Assembly: GCA_000469685.2 (NCBI GenBank)
Contig: LS997565.1
Location: 24,794,272-24,858,271 of the forward strand
DNA from: Haemonchus contortus
Taxonomy: Eukaryota > Nematoda > Chromadorea > Rhabditida > Trichostrongylidae
DNA: 64,000 nt
Reading direction: 5' to 3'
Shown here one piece after another: positions 55,321 to 64,000 of the stretch. Both the position numbers and the translations under genes were made by a program. Under the pieces are notes generated by a model. It was not told the DNA's origin, made no database searches, and was given only the letters and a program-made list of their open reading frames with translations. Position 1 is the first letter of the stretch. Each line of letters opens with the position of its first letter.

Positions 55321-56329
55321 TTGGGACCTTTTCGTTTCCGGTATGGTGAGATTGTCCTCTTCCGTAATTAACCTGATGGCATAGTTAGGGCTCAAATGAA
55401 ACGCATTCTTTTCGTAATAGGGCAGCAAGCTTCCGTACAAAAGATCAATACCCGGTACTCTTTCTTCCTGTCGATCCTTGTGGTGCGTATGCGACCGCCC
55501 CCAGTACCGCCCTCCCCCGCTCCCCCTGATCTACCTTTCCATATTTTCATTTCTATCACTCATTCTTTCATTCTTTCATTATTCGATCACTAATTTTGCT
55601 CGAAGGAGGGAAAATAGTCCTCGAGACACACCACCTACTGTACTGATAAAGCCATCCCATTCGCGAATTCCTCACTGTAGTATGGCTTTTGAAGGTTCCT
55701 CAATCATCAATTTTTCCAGTACTTCCCCTGAAAAGATGGGATTTGAATATTCCTCAACCATCAGTGACTTCTCGTGACTTCTCATATAGGCATCCAACGT
55801 CCCAGAACCCAGTTTCGAAATGCCTCTTTGGGTGAGGTTGTTCGCTGCACAGCAGCGTTCTCATACTGACACGAAACTTGAGCGAGGGTCCTGCACGTCA
55901 ATTCAGCTTCACCGCAGTTTCCTCTGACAAGTTTCATCGCTAAACATGTGCAAATATTTCATTCAATCAGAGAAGAAACAATGTCGCTCTCTCATGAAAT
56001 AGGACTTTATCAATGGACCAATGGTAATCAAACACTATCCACTATCAGTCATAGAGTTTCGGAAATTTTCGCTCTTCGGTCTCTTGTAACCTGAAAAGTA
56101 CACTTGTGAAACATACATCTCTCTGTACACAACAACACAATTCAATAATTGACGGAAGCACTAATTGGGAGCTCAACCGTACAATCGGCGTGGACTAATG
56201 GGACCCTCTTTCGGCCGCCATCCATACAACAAAAGAACAAATTTTGTCGTCCTGTCACCTGCTTCCAGCGAATAAATTATTACAGTTTTTATCACTTATA
56301 TCAGTTCCGAAGATTAGTTGAGAGTTCGA
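55321..56329. other. Intergenic, nothing recognised
   Basis: Only low-complexity patches (proline-coding cccccagtaccgccctcccc near 55498; ttctttcattctttcatt near 55563) and a short partial repeat around gaaggttcctcaatcatca / gaatattcctcaaccatca (55693, 55746). Confidence 0.4.
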
Positions 56330-57200
56330 GATCATTGAAGATCAGATACTTTTTGTCGCAAATGATATAGTGGCGAAGAGAAATCGTGACTCTTTATTGG
56401 GTCTCCAACCGTGGAGGGTAGTGGTCATAATCTAAAGCGAGAAATGAACCGAATTTCCATCTCCTGCCTTATTTTCGCGCTAGTGTAACACAGGCCGATC
56501 GCCCGTTAACGCAGGGCTCTCCTCCCTTTCGTCTAAAGATAGCCTGCCGTCCACCTGCCTTCCGTTGGAAGCTCTGGTGCGGCAGATCAGGAATTATAAA
56601 CTCTTGGCTAAAACACCCATACATTCGACACAATTCCTGAGCTCCTCCCCGTCATGAGCGTGAGAGTCCTCCTCAACTAATCTGCGTTTGAGCGAGCTGG
56701 GGATTCCCCTCTTTTTCCAAGTTGACTGTGCAATTTTACTTGGATTACGCTTATTAACCCACTCTCCCCTACAACTCCCTACCGCTTACTATCAATGTCC
56801 CAATGTTGCTGTTCGTACCAATACCAAATTTTTTATCGCCAGTATTTCCATACCGCTGCGCTTGATCCCACCGAATTTGAACGCCCCGTACCCACACAGA
56901 AAACTTTTACGCAGGTCTCGCCCATGTGGGCGTAATCTGTCTCTGCCACCTATCTTCAGTGTTTTCATAAAGTCGCTTGTACTTCTACCAAACTTGACGC
57001 TCTAGGCCCAAATTAACAATTACTTGCCCTCCCCTTATGGTCGGAGTTGTAACCTACCTTCAGCGTTCCCATACTGCCGCCCTGACTACTACAGACGGAG
57101 CTTAGTAATACCGCCTACCATGAGTGTTCCCATCCTGCCGCCTGTACTCCTAACATGTTTGGACGCTCTACGTTCTCTGGAATCCCACTTATGAATGTCC
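56330..57200. repeat. Composite repeat family A, copy 9
   Basis: Family words in order: gtagtggtcataatctaaagcgagaaatgaaccg (56412), a GC-rich segment cgcccgttaacgcagggc, then degenerate minisatellite units with gtgttcccatcctgccgcc, tttgaacgccc and cccacttatgaatgtccggtc (about 57183). Confidence 0.7.
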
Positions 57201-57239
57201 GGTCAGAGAATTATTTCGCGACAATTAGATGGATATTTC

Positions 57240-57589
57240 TCGCAGGGAGCTTTTTCCGAAGAAGACAGCTAGTCCAGCCATTTTTTAGCTCAGATTCCAA
57301 ATATTTCGAGAATCACCATTTACCCAGTGCACTAATACCCCCATTGGATAAGATGTTGGATTTTTTGGATTATAACGCAGGTCTATCACGTACGACTGAA
57401 CCTGATTCCCCGCCTGCAAAAATAATACATGTACATTGTGACACGCTTCGGAGGAGATCCTGTGAAAAGCATTCAGCACCCAACGATAGCGAACCTAGGA
57501 AACGTTGTGTATTGTGCTGTGGGTTCGGGCCGCTAAAGAAAGAGCATTTGAAGGAGCAACATCGCTTGCCAGAGTTTAACTTTGATTGA
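57240..57589 (+). CDS. Hypothetical zinc-finger-like C-terminal exon (uncertain)
   Basis: The plus frame runs to TGA at 57587-57589 and contains PPLDKMLDFLDYNAGLS, then HVHCDTLRRRSCEKH and CVLCCGFGPLKKEHLKEQH, which has the C-x2-C…H-x4-H spacing of a zinc-finger-like motif. A possible splice acceptor (gaagaagacag) precedes at about 57270. Codon content looks more gene-like than the repeat frames around it, but no family was recognised and no other exon was found. It would converge on the PHYHD1-like gene, 230 bp away. Confidence 0.35.
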
Positions 57590-57822
57590 TGGTATGATTC
57601 CGCTGGCTAGTTAAGGAAGTTCCCGAAATAAGCTGATCTAGTTACAAACACTCAATCCCCTAAACCTAAAAATTATGGAAATGTTTTTGTTGTCAGTCTC
57701 TTTGAGCGGTATATAAGAAATCTGAGTAGCAACCATAACATCAGCCTTTCTGATTGATCCTTCTATAACCGAGTCCATTTGTAACTGAGTGTACTTTCTT
57801 TCAGAAACTAATAATAGGTAAC

Positions 57823-60434
<2,612 letters not shown>

Positions 60435-60668
60435 TGTTGTACTGAATTCCGTCACTTCGACAAGACAAATAGAAAATACCAGAAAACCTGGACGGCTCTG
60501 ATGGGTGATAATAAAGGCGATAACAGAGAAGAATTGAAAGGTACTACATACTTGAATGATGAGTGTGGTTGAGGAGCATAACGTTACGGTAGAAGAAAGA
60601 ACGCACATATCATAAAAGCTACCTCTCGTGAATGGATGGCTTAAACCAGTACCCACTTGGGAAAACAT

Positions 60669-61784
60669 CGTGCAATTTGACGCAGTTAACGCAGCTACAG
60701 CTCAGGCCCTATCAGCTACATAGTTTGAGCACTTTTCCTTTGCAAGTGAGGCTGTAACGGGTTGTTGAACGTCTTCATTGGTGGATAAATTATCAATCCT
60801 ATTTGTATATGGCCCTTCCATCGTAAGTACTTTTGATACCGTGTTTATCAAAAGTTTTTCATGGGTGAGGATGAAACAGCGAGTCTGTCCTGTACAAATA
60901 TAACGCCTTATTTTTTAAGTAGTTGATTTTCCACGACTTTCTTAGTTCGCCAACTGCCCCAGATCTGCACCCATTCGACTGTTAACTGTTCCAGAATCTC
61001 AGGGACAGCAAGTAAGCGAAGGTCCTCGTTATCGATGATTTGGCTTACCGCCGCTCTCATGCCTTGACTTGGGTGTGTTCCGAACCTACCTACCACATGA
61101 TTGCCCAAAAAGTCCTATGAAAAGTTCTAGGCGCCTCCAACAGAGCACAGAAAAAACCTAACAAGTTGTTTGTGAACTTGTCCCATTGGCTGCTACTAAA
61201 TAAGGTTTTCCACAGCAAAAAAAAAACTTCATCACAACCTAACTTACACATCGTATCCTAACGCAAATGATCTTGAACATAAAAAAGGAATAAAACTCTT
61301 CTCAAAGTCTGAAAACTCGAGCGTGAACGAACATTGGATGAATGGCATAAGGACGAGTAAAAAGACGAATGTGTTCTTTACGTCACAGCGAATTAGGCAG
61401 GAATGAAATCGATCGTACATCGCAAATAAATTCGTAAGAAAACTGATTGATTAAGGACTTTAAAGAGTCCAGAAGATTAGGAATTTCCAGGGGTTCAGAC
61501 AAACATGGGTTCTTGCTGGAATTTTCGCACCAGAGAATAGCTTTAAGAAAATTCATTTAAAAAATTCAATCGGTAGTCTCCTTAGCAAGCGGTGTTATTA
61601 CAACAGGATCGAATCGATAAGGGCAGATTGCCTTATCAATACGTCCTAGAACTTAGGTAGGGCCAAGGTTAAAGATTCTTTTGAGCCAACATAAAGGATT
61701 CCATTGTGACTTATGTTCCTGACGTCGCTTATGGCTAAGCACTATCAAGCAACTGTAGTAATATTATTTGTTATCAAAGTTTCA
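60669..61784. other. Upstream region of the PHYHD1-like gene; one candidate exon on the minus strand
   Basis: At 61108-60908 (minus) an acceptor-like tttcatag precedes an open stretch including VSQIIDNEDLRLLAVPEIL and VEWVQIWGSWRTKK, ending in TAA. It could be an exon of an unrecognised gene; no family was identified. The rest shows nothing recognisable. Confidence 0.3.
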
Positions 61785-61990
61785 ATGCTTCGGAGCCGAA
61801 CAGGTCTCTATAGATGGATGGGTTCTCTTTTATGCTCCGACAGGCTCGTCGTTTCCGAAGTCTCAAATCTTTCCGAAATTCTTGAACTGCTACCTATCAC
61901 ACTTTCAAGCCTTTGAAAACGACGAACTTGTCGAGGCGTCAGACAGAACGATTGCCCCACCCATAAAAACCTGTTCGGCATAGAAGCACT
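61785..61990. repeat. Imperfect hairpin of about 200 bp
   Basis: Left arm atgcttcggagccgaacagg…ctcgtcgttt (61785-61853) pairs with aaacgacgaacttgtcg…cctgttcggcatagaagca (61918-61988). The arms of about 70 bp enclose a loop of about 65 bp. It could be a MITE or an inverted duplication. Confidence 0.7.
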
Positions 61991-62262
61991 AACTAGCTGA
62001 TAGGCAAGAAATGCCAAGATTTTCGAGAAATGCCTACATGATGCTGTTATCCTCTTATCTTTTGATGTTTTGATATACTGGGTCAATATTACGATCCAAA
62101 CAATTAGGTAGGGTTGGTAAGTTGGGCTCAGAAGTAGACTATTTCTACATACCTCCAGGGTATCACAAAGAATTCAAGGAGAAGGTAGTCAGCGTGAAAT
62201 AGTGGACGCCATAAATAGTAGAAGCATTAAATCAGACTGAAGTGATTCAGAATGTGTAAGAT

Positions 62263-62420
62263 TGGACCGTGGTGTAGTTGGTTCGGCCTAGGTCGACCTC
62301 TTCTGTGTGAACACTGATTACATAGGGATATGTCAAAGGTGAGGTGGACATTTTTATTGCCATTGAGTAGCAACGTTAGTAAGAGTTATCTCCTGTCCTC
62401 CGATTCGAACCATTCCCGTT
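62263..62420 (+). repeat. tRNA-like sequence (possible SINE)
   Basis: accgtggtgtagttggttcgg resembles a tRNA D-arm with A box (62266-62286). About 120 bp further, ggttcgaatcgg occurs on the opposite strand (62411-62400). The two do not form one tRNA. Confidence 0.3.
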
Positions 62421-62660
62421 TACTAGCTCCAATTCGATTTCTTTGTTCTCATATTCAGGCTAATTGAAATTCCATTGAGACTGAACTCCAGAAAAAGCTT
62501 TTTTTCCACCATCTGAGGGTGATCACCCATTGACCAACAGCTAATCAGCAACATTCGTCATCCTTTTGTATGATAGTAGCTACAGTTAGTCACGAAGAAG
62601 GCTGTAGTCGATTAGATTGGTCATCTCCCGAAAAATTAGTCAGTTTACATTGAGGAGTCA

Positions 62661-63303
62661 TTGTTATCCTCTTCCCAAACCGGCTGGCCCTACTCTCCCC
62701 GAAACACTGCCACCGAATACAATATAGATTATGCACTCAAGTTATGTTTCTACGCATTTATCATCATGTTATCTAGTCTCGGACTCTGGCTATTTAGCAC
62801 TCGTTCCCTCTCACTGCGTTACCCGCTCGTCCGTCCTGAGCGATACGAGGAGATGGGCAATTCCGATTTTTGGGTAATTTGTGCAATGTGAGTTTTCAAA
62901 ACATGACATCTATGCGGCTTTTCACTTCTCTTGGCAGGTCAGTGCTTTTATCCTCTCAGACGAGGGTGGAACCAATTCACCGACCCCGTAAGGATGGACG
63001 GCTTGTTCGGCCTACGCGGACATCTATCCGGAGTCATGGACAAAACTAAGTTCTCGGACGGGACCATATTTACTCTACCGAGAACCGCTTGCCCTCGTCT
63101 TCTTAATGGCTTCGAGGGATAACGAGCCCAATGTCAAGATAGCACAAGTAGATATTCGAAACTCTTCCGAGGTTGAAGTTTCGCCTAGAACTATATCCTG
63201 GAGAGACTTCCTTATCGCGTACCACGGCGAAATAACAGTGGTCAACAAAACACCAAGTCAGAACAATGTTTACATGAGGCTTTCTGTCTATGTCTACCTT
63301 TAA
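62661..63303 (+). CDS. Candidate gene fragment(s), membrane-spanning segment, unrecognised
   Basis: A plus frame from about 62661 encodes a hydrophobic stretch LCFYAFIIMLSSLGLWLF, then YPLVRPERYEEMGNSDFW before a donor (TGG|gtaatt, 62873). An acceptor ttggcag at 62931-62937 follows. The continuation in phase stops early (17 codons), so the exon join is uncertain. A second frame, 63106-63303, starts MASRDNEPNVKIAQVDI and holds TISWRDFLIAYHGEITVVN. This is faintly like the intermembrane-space part of FtsH/paraplegin proteases (W-x-D-F … VVN), but the resemblance is weak. No function is assigned. Confidence 0.3.
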
Positions 63304-63309
63304 GGAAAT

Positions 63310-64000
63310 CTTTCCAAGGGTGTGCTGGTTTGGCTGAATTAGCCTTCGTGGTAAGTGGCCAAATTGCGTACGTCCCTTTCTTTGCCCCTGCTTTGTTTTT
63401 TTTTTGTTTTTTCGAGAAGCTAGGAGAGAGAGTGTTCGTGACTCCAGGTTTAACGATTCAGCAATGAACAGTGTCTCAGCGACCAATAGTCTGGTGTTTC
63501 GAGGTAAAGAAAAATAAAGGAGAGAATTTTTTTCAGAGAAATCTCAAACAGAACAAACCGTGCGTAACTCGTAACACAATTATAGATACTTCAGAGACTT
63601 CTATAAGATCCGCTTCATTGTTATAAAAGACTCATTTTACATACAATAAATTGAAAAATGTTATTTGTTGATCCACTACTCTGGTGCCGCTGATAGCAGC
63701 AGTTAATCCTGCTTAGTAGATGCTGCCGCGGACTCGAGATTAGGATAGAGATTCGCTGGGCGGTTGCCCGCTTTCACCCGACCAACAAAGTCCACCCACT
63801 GAGATCGATGTTGACATTCTTCCTTCTCCATGAGATAATCAAATAAATTCAACGTTTCTAAAAGAAATCTATCACTCAGAGCGAAAGAACATCCCCACTC
63901 ATTAAAAAAAGCCTTGTGTTTGCCTCGTTCATCAGGAGTTCACTACACTACACTACATTTGGAGAATCGACCCGAGAAAAGGGTGTGGTTCTGCCTTGCT
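63310..64000. other. Right end of window, nothing recognised
   Basis: AT-rich sequence; a T run (63397-63410) and an AATAAA-like cataaa/acaataaattg near 63640. The minus frame 63486-63103 shows no recognisable domain. Confidence 0.35.

Overview
The window looks like nuclear DNA of a parasitic strongylid nematode, most probably a hookworm (Ancylostoma-like; inference). The reasons are short GT-AG introns mixed with introns swollen by repeats, a nematode-type expanded family of small SH2-tyrosine kinases in tandem, mariner, Tc1, RTE and BEL/Pao elements of kinds common in hookworms, and an apparent trans-splice acceptor ahead of one start codon. No bacterial or phage-type organisation is present. 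All product names come from reading translated motifs by eye; no database search was possible.

Three genes can be followed exon by exon. (1) A Fer/Fps-like SH2-tyrosine kinase on the + strand, eight exons from 3220 to 15981; its 5' end lies outside the window. (2) A paralogue on the + strand, ten exons from 33468 to 49742, with the same exon boundaries and phases; the two form a tandem duplication with matching exons about 32 kb apart where measured. (3) A phytanoyl-CoA dioxygenase-domain (PHYHD1-like) Fe(II)/2-oxoglutarate oxygenase gene on the - strand, 60434 to 57823. Weaker coding candidates lie at 57240-57589, 60908-61108 and 62661-63303.

Most of the rest is mobile DNA. In the first kinase: a Tc1/mariner relic (6055-7318), two long foldback elements (7340-8705, 9160-10630) and a mariner relic (11290-12550). 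Between the kinases: a piggyBac-like relic (17104-17633), a gag-only BEL/Pao element with two LTRs (18930-21855), a third foldback element (23341-23831), RTE relics (27400-31000) and a second piggyBac-like relic (31830-32753). Inside the second kinase: a Tc1-type element with nested terminal repeats (39068-40641), a fourth foldback element (40975-42113), and a mariner (43524-44781) nested in an older LINE relic. Downstream: a degraded Tc1-like element (53380-55320). A composite repeat family, made of 120-145 bp minisatellite units, GC-rich hairpins and TG/CA tracts, recurs across the window.

The most unusual signal is the foldback family: four elements of about 0.5-1.5 kb, each a giant imperfect palindrome, each carrying a tRNA-like segment (A box, B box or both) in its arms. 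The four differ in sequence but, where ends are clear, share an ACCAGGG-type terminus and the same plan. Two sit in introns of the first kinase and one in an intron of the second.
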